Assembly: GCA_031549665.1 (NCBI GenBank)
Contig: JAVBPJ010000006.1
Coordinates: forward strand, 1-64,000
Source: Rikenella sp031549665
GTDB lineage: Bacteria; Bacteroidota; Bacteroidia; Bacteroidales; Rikenellaceae
Direction of reading: 5' to 3'
DNA: 64,000 nt
Below are positions 34,132 through 42,110 of this stretch, piece by piece. The notes beneath the pieces were generated by a model. That model searched no databases, was not told the origin of the DNA, and worked only from the letters and a program-made list of their open reading frames with translations. How positions within the stretch are numbered: the first letter of the stretch is position 1; each line of letters opens with the position of its first letter. The position numbers and the translations under genes are program-made.

Positions 34132-34925
34132 GGCTGTTGGGTTGTGTGGTCGAGCCGCGCGGCCAGCAGCTCCTTGCGGGCGTAGTCGGTCAGGTCCATC
34201 TGCACGGGGACAACGGCCACGTAGCCGTGCCGCAGGGCCCACTCGTCGGTGTCGGCGGCCTCGGGTTCGAAGTTGTAGAAACGGCCCGACATCCAGTAGT
34301 AGTCGCGCTCGCGGGGGTCGTTGCGGTGGATGAAGTCTTCGCGCCAGTTGCCGCGCGTTTGCCGGCAAACGCGCACACCCTTGATCTGGCCGAGCGGGAT
34401 GTTCGGGATGTTCACGTTCAGGCACAGCCCTTTACGAGCCTCCTGGTCGAGTTCGAGTACCTGCCGGACGATCTGCCGGGCGTAATGCACCGAGGCTTCG
34501 AAATCGGCCATCGGCGAGTGGTCGGTGAGCGAAAAGCCGATCGAGGGGATCCCGTAAAAAGCGGCCTCGGTGGCGGCCCCCATGGTGCCGGAATAGATGA
34601 CGCTGACGTTGGCGTTCGAACCGTGGTTGATGCCCGAAAGCACCAGGTCGGGGGTGCGCTCCTTGAGCAGTTCGTCGAACCCCACCTTTACGCAGTCGAC
34701 CGGCGTGCCGGTGCAGGAGTAGACGGCCACCTCGCCCTCCTTCTCGACCAGGTGCGTTACGAACAGGGGGCGGTGCATGGTGATCGAGTGCGACATGCCC
34801 GAGTAACATTCGTCGGGAGCCACCACCACCACTTCGCCCAGCTCGCGGGCCAGTTCGATCAGTTTGCCGATGCCGCGCGCGTTCACGCCATCGTCGTTGG
34901 TAATGAAAATCAGGGGTCGGCTCAT
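34128..34925 (-). CDS. surE: 5'/3'-nucleotidase SurE
   Basis: The 265-residue phosphatase begins MSRPLIFITNDDGVNARGIGKL with the metal-binding NDDG and continues with VVVAPDECYSGMSHSIT and SGINHGSNANVSVIYSGTMGAATEAAFYG. SurE dephosphorylates nucleoside monophosphates and polyphosphate. All metal-site residues are present. A TAAATTTG box at 34960-34967 (minus) is a candidate promoter. Confidence 0.95.
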   Translation of the reverse strand: MSRPLIFITNDDGVNARGIGKLIELARELGEVVVVAPDECYSGMSHSITMHRPLFVTHLVEKEGEVAVYSCTGTPVDCVKVGFDELLKERTPDLVLSGINHGSNANVSVIYSGTMGAATEAAFYGIPSIGFSLTDHSPMADFEASVHYARQIVRQVLELDQEARKGLCLNVNIPNIPLGQIKGVRVCRQTRGNWREDFIHRNDPRERDYYWMSGRFYNFEPEAADTDEWALRHGYVAVVPVQMDLTDYARKELLAARLDHTTQQP

Positions 34926-34959
34926 CGGCAGGTACGGGTGTTTCGGGGTTTCAAAGGCA

Positions 34960-34967
34960 CAAATTTA
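34960..34967 (-). promoter_or_regulatory. -7 box of surE
   Basis: TAAATTTG on the minus strand, 34 bp before the start codon; no -33 TTG seen. Confidence 0.45.
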
Positions 34968-34974
34968 CGGAAAA

Positions 34975-35005
34975 TTTGGCAGACGACCTTTTTTCTCTAT
35001 CTTTG
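34975..35005 (+). promoter_or_regulatory. Promoter of rplS
   Basis: TTTG at 34975-34978 and TATCTTTG at 34998-35005 with a 19-bp spacer. Confidence 0.7.
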
Positions 35006-35009
35006 CACC

Positions 35010-35155
35010 GCATTTCGTGCAGGAACCTCTTTGGGGGTTGGCAGGGTAAGAGGGAGCGATCCCCGCGTTCGACAGGGCAGTGGCCCGTGCGCCAGGAAGC
35101 TGCCAACGACACACAACCCGAACGTTCCGCACTCAACCCTTTAGATGTGAAAAAC
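35010..35155 (+). promoter_or_regulatory. Long 5' leader of rplS
   Basis: About 145 nt separate the promoter from the bL19 start. GGCAG (about 35073) can pair with CTGCC (about 35099), and an AACC/GGTT pair closes a small upstream hairpin. The block GACACACA..CC..GAACG near 35108-35124 resembles one in the rpsP leader. A regulatory function is an inference. Confidence 0.35.
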
Positions 35156-35515
35156 ATGAGCAATCTAATTGAAATCGCCCAACAGGCATTTAAACAGGAA
35201 CTTTCCGAAATTCCCGCTTTCGCGGCGGGCGACACCCTGACCGTTACCATCCGCATCCGCGAGGGGAACAAGGAGCGTCTCCAAAACTTCCGCGGCGTGG
35301 TGCTTCAAAAACGCGGCAGCGGCGCAACCACCACCTTCACCATCCGCAAAGTGTCGGACGGTATCGGCGTGGAGCGCGTTTTCCCCCTCTACTCGCCCAC
35401 CATCGTGAAGATCGAAGTGAACAAAGTGGGCGTTGTTCGCCGCGCGCGCATCTTCTACCTGCGCGATCTGACCGGCAAGAAAGCCCGCATTAAAGAGAAA
35501 AAAGTGTCGAAATAA
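35156..35515 (+). CDS. rplS: 50S ribosomal protein bL19
   Basis: The 119-residue protein MSNLIEIAQQAFKQELSEIPAFAAGDTL... has the L19 core IREGNKERLQNFRGVVLQKRGSG and ends YLRDLTGKKARIKEKKVSK. It lies at the 30S/50S interface. The frame is open upstream through the leader, but the ATG at 35156 is the homologous start. It is monocistronic with a strong terminator. Confidence 0.96.
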   Translation: MSNLIEIAQQAFKQELSEIPAFAAGDTLTVTIRIREGNKERLQNFRGVVLQKRGSGATTTFTIRKVSDGIGVERVFPLYSPTIVKIEVNKVGVVRRARIFYLRDLTGKKARIKEKKVSK

Positions 35516-35537
35516 CCGTTTCGAAACCCAATGTACC

Positions 35538-35575
35538 GCAGGCGGGACTCCCACAGGAGTCCCGCCTGCTTTTTC
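35538..35575 (+). terminator. Terminator of rplS
   Basis: GCAGGCGGGACTCC, loop CACA, and GGAGTCCCGCCTGC, followed by TTTTTC. A perfect long stem with T-run. Confidence 0.9.
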
Positions 35576-35609
35576 GGCCGGCCGGATTTCCGGCTCCCGT
35601 TTTATTTCG

Positions 35610-35617
35610 TACCTTCG
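35610..35617 (+). promoter_or_regulatory. Weak -7 box before the DUF454 gene
   Basis: TACCTTCG is one mismatch from TAnnTTTG, about 55 bp upstream of the chosen start. Confidence 0.3.
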
Positions 35618-35670
35618 CGCTTTCGCCGCCTCTGGTTGATTTGCACGGGGCGATTCATTGTGTGCCTGCT

Positions 35671-36036
35671 ATGACTCCGGTCCGTTGTTTGTTGTGGATG
35701 TTGGGAACCGTCAGCCTCGGGCTGGGGATCCTCGGGATATTCCTGCCTCTGCTTCCCACCACCCCTTTCTTGTTGCTGACCGCGTCGCTCTACGTGAAGG
35801 CCTCGCCGAAAGCCTACCAATGGCTGATCGACCAGCCCCATTTGGGGAAATACATCCGCAACTACCGCGAGCACAAGATCATTCCGCTCCGCGCAAAGGT
35901 CGCGTCGCTCGGGTTGATGTGGGGCAGCATGCTGTGCTGCATCCTTTTCTGGGTGCCCTACGGATGGCTCAAGGCGGTGCTCGGATTGGTCGCGGTACTG
36001 ATTACGTGGCATATCCTGTCGTTCAAAAGCCGTTAA
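35671..36036 (+). CDS. YbaN/DUF454 small membrane protein
   Basis: The 121-residue protein MTPVRCLLWMLGTVSLGLGILGIFLPLLPTTPFLLLTA... has the DUF454 hallmark GIFLPLLPTTPFLLL and three to four hydrophobic segments. Function of the family is unknown; it is an inner-membrane protein in E. coli (YbaN). An in-frame ATG at 35641 would add ten residues; I prefer 35671 because the family begins there. It is monocistronic. Confidence 0.8.
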   Translation: MTPVRCLLWMLGTVSLGLGILGIFLPLLPTTPFLLLTASLYVKASPKAYQWLIDQPHLGKYIRNYREHKIIPLRAKVASLGLMWGSMLCCILFWVPYGWLKAVLGLVAVLITWHILSFKSR

Positions 36037-36174
36037 TAGCTGGTTTAGTTCGGTTAATCCGACTAAAAATTGCATCATTGGGCATGAAAATTGCTATTAT
36101 TTAGGTTGTCAACGAGCCTGAAAACCTACAGGTAAACCATAAAACGACGACTTGTAACCTAACCTGCCCATTCC

Positions 36175-38148
36175 ATGCGTTTAAGAAACCTCCTTCCGCT
36201 TGCCGTTTCCGGCTTCCTCATCGGGTGTGTACCCACGGCTCAACAGGATAACAACCAGTCGAAAGACGCCTCCGAATTTACCCGGAAAGCCAACGACGAG
36301 CTTTACAGCCAGCTCAATTTCTCCGACACACAGGATTTTGTGGATGCCCGCCGGGGATTTATCGCCCCGCTCCCGAATCAGGGCATAATCAAAAATAGCC
36401 AGGGCGAAGTGATCTTCGACGCCGCCCGAAGCGCTTTCCCGCTGGACGCGGATGCGCCCGCCACGATCAACCCGAGCCTTTGGCGCCAGGTGCAGCTCAA
36501 CGGCATCACCGGGCTGTTCCAGGTGGCCGAGGGGGTGTATCAGGTGCGCGGCCTGAATGTGTCGAACATGACCCTTATTGAAACCGCCCGCGGAGTGATC
36601 GTCGCCGATCCGCTGGTTACGAGCGAAAATTCGAGCGCCGCTCTGGCCCTTTATCATCAGCATCGTCCCGGTCGTCCCGTGGTGGCGGTGATCTATACCC
36701 ACGGACACGTCGACCACTTTGCCGGTGTGCGCGGGGTGATCACGGAAAAAGACGCGCTCTCGGGCAAGGTCAAGGTGATCGCTCCGAACGGCTTTTTGGA
36801 TCAGGCCATCATGGAAGATGTTTTTGTGGGCAATGCCATGAGCCGCCGTTCGCAATACTTTTACGGCACCCACCTTCCCTACAACGAACGGGGAAACATC
36901 GGGGTCGGTCTCGGCGTCATCGGATCGTCCGGAGGAACACAAGGATTCATCGCCCCCACCGACCTGATCACCCACACGGGGCAAAAAATGACCATCGACG
37001 GACTGGAGATCGAATTCATGCTCCCCGGGAATAAAACCTCGTCGGAAACCGGCTTCTACATCCCGGCTTACAAGGCGCTCTGCGCGGCCGAGAATGCCTG
37101 CCATACCATGCACAACATTTACACCCTGCGCGGAGCTAAAACGCGCGACGCCGCCCGCTGGTTCCACGGCCTCGACGAGGTGTTGGCCCTGTGGGGCGAT
37201 CGGGCCGAAGTGCTGTTTATGGCGCACACCTGGCCGGTGTGGGGGAACGCTCGCCTTGTCGATTACATCGAAAAGTACCGCGATGCGCTCCGCTACATCC
37301 ACGATCGTACGCTCCACCTGGCCAATCAGGGCTATACGATGGACGAAATTGCCGAAATGATGGTGCTGCCCGACGAACTGAATAAAAACTGGGCCACCAG
37401 GGGCTATTACGGATCGGTGGGCCAAAACGCTAAGGGAATCTATAATTTTTACCTCGGTTATTTCGGCGGGAATCCGGCCGATCTGAATCTTCATACTCCG
37501 GTCGAGCGCGCCCACCGCTATGTCGCCGCCATAGGGGGCGAAGAGGAGGTGCTGAAACTGGCCCGCGCGGCGGCCAATGCGGGAGACTACCGCTGGGCGG
37601 CCGAACTGCTTAAACACATCGTACTCGTCAACCCCGACAATACACGGGCCCGCAACTTGCAGGCCGACGTCTTCGAGCAGCTTGGTTATCAGGCTGAAAG
37701 TGCCACCTGGAGGGGTTTCTACCTCTCGGGAGCCCAGGAACTCCGCGAGGGGGTTAAACGGGAGTACAACCCCACCTCTTCGCTGGCCGATATGTTACTG
37801 GCCATTCCGATGCCCAAATTTCTGGACTACCTGGCCATACGTCTTGACGGCCCGCGTGCATCCAACGTGTTGATCGTGATCAATTTGACAATGACCGATA
37901 CGAAGGAGACTTACGCCGTTACAGTGCGCCGGGGTGTGTTGAATTACCGCGAAAAGCTGGCTCCGAAAGCCGACCTGTCGCTCACGCTGAGTAAGGTGAA
38001 TCTGGGTCGTTTGCTTTCCGGCGAGGGGAAAATCGATCAGATGGTCAAGGAGGGTCAGATCGTGCTGGAGGGAAATCCCGCCCGTTTTGCGCAACTGTTC
38101 GACCTGATGGACGACTTCGATCCGCTGTTCAACATCGTAACTCCCTAA
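36175..38148 (+). CDS. Alkyl sulfatase (SdsA1/YjcS-like metallo-beta-lactamase fold) lipoprotein
   Basis: The 657-residue protein starts with a lipoprotein signal (GFLIGC at about 13-18). The MBL-fold zinc motif THGHVDHFAG (near residue 177), the ENACHTMHNIYTLRGAKTRDA segment, the dimerisation domain and a C-terminal SCP2-like lipid-binding domain (LTLSKVNLGRLLSGEG...VLEGNPARFAQLFDL) match SDS hydrolase SdsA1. Such enzymes release sulfate from primary alkyl sulfates. All zinc-site histidines in the motif are present. The family is commoner in Proteobacteria, and a surface-lipoprotein version in Bacteroidetes may be a transferred gene (inference). Confidence 0.88.
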   Translation: MRLRNLLPLAVSGFLIGCVPTAQQDNNQSKDASEFTRKANDELYSQLNFSDTQDFVDARRGFIAPLPNQGIIKNSQGEVIFDAARSAFPLDADAPATINPSLWRQVQLNGITGLFQVAEGVYQVRGLNVSNMTLIETARGVIVADPLVTSENSSAALALYHQHRPGRPVVAVIYTHGHVDHFAGVRGVITEKDALSGKVKVIAPNGFLDQAIMEDVFVGNAMSRRSQYFYGTHLPYNERGNIGVGLGVIGSSGGTQGFIAPTDLITHTGQKMTIDGLEIEFMLPGNKTSSETGFYIPAYKALCAAENACHTMHNIYTLRGAKTRDAARWFHGLDEVLALWGDRAEVLFMAHTWPVWGNARLVDYIEKYRDALRYIHDRTLHLANQGYTMDEIAEMMVLPDELNKNWATRGYYGSVGQNAKGIYNFYLGYFGGNPADLNLHTPVERAHRYVAAIGGEEEVLKLARAAANAGDYRWAAELLKHIVLVNPDNTRARNLQADVFEQLGYQAESATWRGFYLSGAQELREGVKREYNPTSSLADMLLAIPMPKFLDYLAIRLDGPRASNVLIVINLTMTDTKETYAVTVRRGVLNYREKLAPKADLSLTLSKVNLGRLLSGEGKIDQMVKEGQIVLEGNPARFAQLFDLMDDFDPLFNIVTP

Positions 38149-38236
38149 GGAAACATTTCTGCGGGCGGGATCGGCCAAGGAACCACCAAGAAGCGCGCTC
38201 CTTGTAGATTCCCTTTCGGTTCCCGCAGTACGTTTA

Positions 38237-38275
38237 GGAGCCTCGGCCCGCATGGGCCGGGGCTCCTGTCGTTTT
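38237..38275 (+). terminator. Terminator after the alkyl sulfatase gene
   Basis: AGGAGCC/GGCTCCT with inner CGGCCC/GGGCCG arms, followed by GTCGTTTT. Confidence 0.7.
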
Positions 38276-38367
38276 CGCAGGCGAGGGTACGTTCGCCCAA
38301 TCTCCTCGGCCTTATACCGTTGGAAATTCCGGAATCAGCCGGCGTAAATTTTTTTCGACAAGGCGTA

Positions 38368-38395
38368 TTGCATAATACAAAATGTAGTATATTTG
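38368..38395 (+). promoter_or_regulatory. Promoter of the sigma-like gene
   Basis: TTG at 38368-38370 and TATATTTG at 38388-38395 with 17-bp spacing. The leader is about 45 nt. Confidence 0.6.
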
Positions 38396-38445
38396 TAGAG
38401 GGAAAAACTCCCTGTGTTTTTTATCAAATCTACAAACAATCAGCT

Positions 38446-39003
38446 ATGGAAAAAGAATTTATGAACGACTACCTGAACAGGCATTACGACAATTGGTTGG
38501 ATTATGCGCGTTTTCATTGTACGCGTGCGGGAATTCCGTTGGATGCCCGGGATGTGCTGCACGAGGCCATTGTGGCGTTGCTGGAGAAACCGGTCGACGA
38601 GCTTATCGCTCTTGCCGGGCGGCAGTACGCCGCGGGTACGGAGCTGGATTTTCTCGCCCTGCGGATCATCAAGCTCAACGCCACCTCGCCCACCTCGCGC
38701 CACCGCTACCAGCCGATGCTCCGGCATTGGGCCGACGGCGTGGACGTGTGGAGCCTGAGTGTGGTCCAAGAGCCGCAACCCGCCTCGCAGCCCGATCCGT
38801 TCGAACGGTTCGAGTGGGTGCGGCGGATGTTGCAGGAACTCGACATTCCCGAGCAATGGCGGGCCATTTTCCGGTACAAATTCTTTCTGCACCACTCGTT
38901 GAGCGACTGGCCCGGAAAGGAGAAACAACGTACCGTCTATGGCATCTACAACCGCGTGTTGGCGCTGCTGCGGGCGCAGGCCGCCCTGTTGCAGCAAAGC
39001 TGA
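38446..39003 (+). CDS. Putative sigma-70-like regulatory protein, 185 aa
   Basis: I do not recognise a named family with confidence. The N-terminal half (NRHYDNWLDYARFHCTRAGIPLDARDVLHEAIVALLEKP) looks like sigma region 2. The C-terminal half (RMLQELDIPEQWRAIFRYKFFLHHSLSDWPGKEKQRTVYGIYNRVLALLR) has the spacing of a region-4 helix-turn-helix. Such orphan proteins occur in Bacteroidetes mobile and chromosomal regions. The chosen ATG at 38446 starts MEKEFMNDYL; the longer frame begins in the promoter. It is monocistronic between two terminators. Confidence 0.5.
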   Translation: MEKEFMNDYLNRHYDNWLDYARFHCTRAGIPLDARDVLHEAIVALLEKPVDELIALAGRQYAAGTELDFLALRIIKLNATSPTSRHRYQPMLRHWADGVDVWSLSVVQEPQPASQPDPFERFEWVRRMLQELDIPEQWRAIFRYKFFLHHSLSDWPGKEKQRTVYGIYNRVLALLRAQAALLQQS

Positions 39004-39028
39004 CTCGGGTGGAACCTATTTGACGAGG

Positions 39029-39065
39029 GAGCGTTCGGCCATTAAGGCCGAACGCTCTTGTTTTT
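39029..39065 (+). terminator. Terminator after the sigma-like gene
   Basis: A perfect 12-bp stem GAGCGTTCGGCC/GGCCGAACGCTC with loop ATTAA, followed by TTGTTTTT. Confidence 0.9.
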
Positions 39066-39103
39066 AGAAGTCGGCGTTTTGGCGTTTTAGCGGCGCGGCG
39101 CGG

Positions 39104-40297
39104 TCAGGGGAACAGTTGCGGTCGTTCGCGGCGGGCAATCGCCTCCACCCACCGTTCCGGCGCCAGCGACCAGTTGTCGGGGGCCTGCGCGGCAATCGGC
39201 TCCGGCTGGGCCGACAACCATTGCAACAGGGCCAGCCGGTAGTCGGCGGCTACGGGATGCACGGGAATGCCCCGCTCGGTGAAATAGCGAGCGCGGAACG
39301 AATTCAGAACCACCGTGTATTGATCCCCGGGGCGGAAAGGACGGCCGTCTTCCAGTTGGTAGATGGCAACCCGCCTGCCCGACCGTTGGGTCAGGTCCAC
39401 CCGGTAGCGGATTCCCGACGCGTCGTCGTACAGGTAGTGGGGGATGCGTGTGCGGATCAGGTCGGATTCGGGGCCTTTCAGGGTGAAGTAACCCATGCCG
39501 TAGACCTGTTCCAGAAACTCGTCGATCTGTTGGCCCGTAACACGGACCGTAACCAGCCGGTTGTCGTAGCTGAACAGCGTGGCGATGGTCTTTAGGTACA
39601 GAGGCCCTGCCGCCAGCGTAGCGTCGAAGCGGGGCGGGGCGAACAACGAAACGTCGGCCGCAGGTGCCACTGAACGCTGGAAACGGTGGAACAGGGCGTT
39701 GAAGGCCGATGGGCCGAAATAGCTGTCGCGCGTGGTGATTGTCGTGGCCAGTTGTGCGACGGGCGTGGCGAAGAAGCGGCGGATTCGCTGCTCCTCGTCG
39801 GCAAAGGCTTCGGTGAAGGCCTTGTCGGGGCGTTCGTCGGAAAACGACACACGCCGCAGCCGGATGGTCTGCCGCCCCTGCACGGTGTAGCGGTCGGCGA
39901 CGGTTCCCTCGCCGGGCTGTACGCCCAGCGAATCGAGGGTGCGCGGAGTGAAGCCGAACCCGGCGAGCAGCGAGCGGTCGTCGCTGCATCCGGCGGCCCG
40001 GGCGGCGCGGCGGGCGAGGGTCGAATCGCCCAGGGCGGCATAGAGCCGGTACCCCTCGGCGGGCGGGTCGCCCGCATCGAACAGGTAGACGTTCCCGGCG
40101 CCCAGCTCCTCGCGCCATTGCCGAGCGAACGAAGCCACAGCGCCCCACGAACCGGCCTGGTAGCGTTCGGTGAGCGGATCGAAGGGCAGGGGAGCCGTAA
40201 CGCGCGCCACGATCAATCGTTCGTGCTGGGCCGAGGCGGTCGATGCCGCCACGGCGCACAGGCCGATCCCCAAAAGCCGCCGAAAAAAAGTATTCAT
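39104..40297 (-). CDS. Exported stand-alone 5'-nucleotidase C-terminal domain protein
   Basis: The 397-residue protein starts with a signal peptide (MNTFFRRLLGIGLCAVAASTASAQ). Its distal half has the UshA C-terminal substrate domain pattern (PLYLKTIATLFSYDNRLVTVRVTGQQIDEFLEQ ... YRVDLTQRSGRRVAIYQLEDGRPFRPGDQYTVVLNSFRA). No metallophosphatase domain with its DxH/GNH motifs is present. In Bacteroidetes this domain is usually encoded beside a separate metallophosphatase gene; none is adjacent here. An alternative ATG at 40315 adds six residues. It may share a transcript with the upstream nucleoside kinase gene. Confidence 0.78.
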   Translation of the reverse strand: MNTFFRRLLGIGLCAVAASTASAQHERLIVARVTAPLPFDPLTERYQAGSWGAVASFARQWREELGAGNVYLFDAGDPPAEGYRLYAALGDSTLARRAARAAGCSDDRSLLAGFGFTPRTLDSLGVQPGEGTVADRYTVQGRQTIRLRRVSFSDERPDKAFTEAFADEEQRIRRFFATPVAQLATTITTRDSYFGPSAFNALFHRFQRSVAPAADVSLFAPPRFDATLAAGPLYLKTIATLFSYDNRLVTVRVTGQQIDEFLEQVYGMGYFTLKGPESDLIRTRIPHYLYDDASGIRYRVDLTQRSGRRVAIYQLEDGRPFRPGDQYTVVLNSFRARYFTERGIPVHPVAADYRLALLQWLSAQPEPIAAQAPDNWSLAPERWVEAIARRERPQLFP

Positions 40298-40315
40298 CGC
40301 GCCGGGAGGAGCCAA

Positions 40316-41989
40316 CTAATAAATGAAACTGCTGCCGCCCAGAAACTCGCGCAGGATGGAGGTGGGGGGCAGTTCGCGGTCGGGAATTTCGACGAAGTAG
40401 TCCAGGAAACGGAGCAACCGCAGCGCTTCGGCGTATTCGGGGGTGTTGGCGGGAACGCTCGCCAGCAACGGTTGGGCGTAGGCTTTCAGGATCGAAATCT
40501 CGAAAAAGAGCGCGGTGTTGAACATCAGGTCGGCCTGCTCCTGGTAGGGGAAAATGTGGCGGTCTTCGCCGCGGCGCACGCTGTGCCACCCTTTCAGGGT
40601 TTCGTAGGCCGAGCGGTTGCGGTAGTTGTGGTCGCGCACAATGCGGCGCAGCAGGCGGTTATCGGTGGTCGAAATAATGCTGGTGTCGTCCAGCGACAGA
40701 GTGGTCAGGGCCGAGGCGTAGATCTTGTACTTGTAGCGGTCTTCTATGTGGGGGGTCAGGGCGGGGTTCAGGCCGTGAATGCCCTCGACCAGCAGGATGC
40801 TCCGCTCGTTGAGCTGGAGCTTGTGGCCGCCGTAGGTTCGCTGGCCGGTGGTGAAGTTGAAGCGGGGCATGTCGACCTCTTCGCCGGCGAACAGGCGGTT
40901 CAGGTCGCCGTTGAAGGCTTCGACGTCGATCGCTTCGAAGGCCTCGAAGTCGTAGTTGCCGTGTTCGTCGCGGGGGGTGTGTTCGCGGTCGAAGAAATAG
41001 TCGTCCAGCGAGATCATCCGGGGTTCGAGTCCCAGTACGCGCAACTGGATCGCAATGCGTTTGGTGAGGGTGGTCTTCCCGCTCGACGACGGGCCCGAGA
41101 TGAAGACGATTTTTACCCCCGCCTCGCGGTGGCGGTTGAGGATTTTGTCGGCCAGCAGGGCGAAGTTTTTCTCCTGCAACGCCTCGCCCACCTGGATCAG
41201 CTGCGAGCTTTCGCCGGCCAGCACACGGGCGTTGAGCGTTCCCACGTCGGACACGCGCAGGATGTCGGCCCACACTTTGGTCTGTTGGAACACCGAAAAC
41301 AGCTTGGGTTCGAGCTTCATGGGTTCGATCTCAACGGGGTTTTCGCGGCGCGGAGTTTGCAGCACGAATCCGCCGCCGAAGGGGATCAGGTCGAACAGGG
41401 TCAGGTAGCCGGTCGAGGGAACCATGCCGCCGTAAAAATAGCCGGGCATGCCTCCCAGGCTGTACAGGGTAACAAAATATTGCGGACGGGTTTGCAGCAG
41501 GGGCAGTTTGTCGTCGTGCTTCTGGCTTTTGTAAAGCAGTTCGGCTTCGCTCAGCAGCATCTTGTCGCGGACAATGGGCAGGTTCAGGCCAACCAGCACC
41601 TGCATGCGTTCCTTGAGGCGGCCCACCTCGTCGGCGTTGAGCGGGGGGATCCCGTCGACTTCGCAGTAGTAGCCCCGTCCGGCGGTGTACAGGATACGCA
41701 GCCGACCATTGGGATAGAGGTCGGCAACGGCCTTTTGCAGCAGGAAAAAGAGCGACCGCGAGTAGACCCGCATGCCGTCGATGCTCCCCAGCTCGACGAA
41801 CCGCAGGCTGCGGGGCGAGTAGACGCGGAAGTCCAGTTCCTTCATCTTGTTGTCGGCGAAGCAGGCGATCACGGGCGAGGCGGTGCGCAGGGCCGTTACC
41901 TGCAAAATCTGCTCGAGGGTGGTTCCCTCCTCGACGTAAAGGCTCGACTGGTTGTTTTCGCAGTATACCTGGATGCATTTGGGGTTCAT
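40316..41989 (-). CDS. TGS-domain nucleoside kinase (uridine kinase-like)
   Basis: The 557-residue fusion has an N-terminal TGS domain, a ThrRS-like second domain (about 60-200) and a C-terminal phosphoribulokinase/uridine-kinase domain with P-loop GPSSSGKTT (299-306), SLDDYF and VEGIHGLNPALT. This architecture is typical of Bacteroidetes and Thermotoga 'nucleoside kinase'. It should phosphorylate uridine/cytidine or a related substrate. The isolated 5'-nucleotidase domain gene follows within about 18 bp, which hints at a nucleotide-salvage pairing. Confidence 0.87.
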   Translation of the reverse strand: MNPKCIQVYCENNQSSLYVEEGTTLEQILQVTALRTASPVIACFADNKMKELDFRVYSPRSLRFVELGSIDGMRVYSRSLFFLLQKAVADLYPNGRLRILYTAGRGYYCEVDGIPPLNADEVGRLKERMQVLVGLNLPIVRDKMLLSEAELLYKSQKHDDKLPLLQTRPQYFVTLYSLGGMPGYFYGGMVPSTGYLTLFDLIPFGGGFVLQTPRRENPVEIEPMKLEPKLFSVFQQTKVWADILRVSDVGTLNARVLAGESSQLIQVGEALQEKNFALLADKILNRHREAGVKIVFISGPSSSGKTTLTKRIAIQLRVLGLEPRMISLDDYFFDREHTPRDEHGNYDFEAFEAIDVEAFNGDLNRLFAGEEVDMPRFNFTTGQRTYGGHKLQLNERSILLVEGIHGLNPALTPHIEDRYKYKIYASALTTLSLDDTSIISTTDNRLLRRIVRDHNYRNRSAYETLKGWHSVRRGEDRHIFPYQEQADLMFNTALFFEISILKAYAQPLLASVPANTPEYAEALRLLRFLDYFVEIPDRELPPTSILREFLGGSSFIY

Positions 41990-42010
41990 GGCGGAGCGTA
42001 ATTGTACTCC

Positions 42011-42018
42011 GAAAGGTA
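42011..42018 (-). promoter_or_regulatory. Possible -7 box of the nucleoside kinase gene
   Basis: TACCTTTC on the minus strand differs from TAnnTTTG at the last base. A TTG lies 18 bp further upstream, inside the tail of the preceding terminator. Confidence 0.4.
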
Positions 42019-42031
42019 CGAATTTCCTGCG

Positions 42032-42073
42032 AAAAACAACGCCTCTCCGTTACTGAAAACAGAAGAGGCGTGG
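42032..42073 (-). terminator. Terminator of the aromatic amino acid operon
   Basis: On the minus strand ACGCCTCT and AGAGGCGT flank a 17-nt loop, followed by TGTTTTTC. It lies about 40 bp after the last gene of the operon. Confidence 0.7.
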
Positions 42074-42110
42074 AAAATGGCGGCGTTGCGCGGAGGGTCG
42101 CGCGCGGGAA

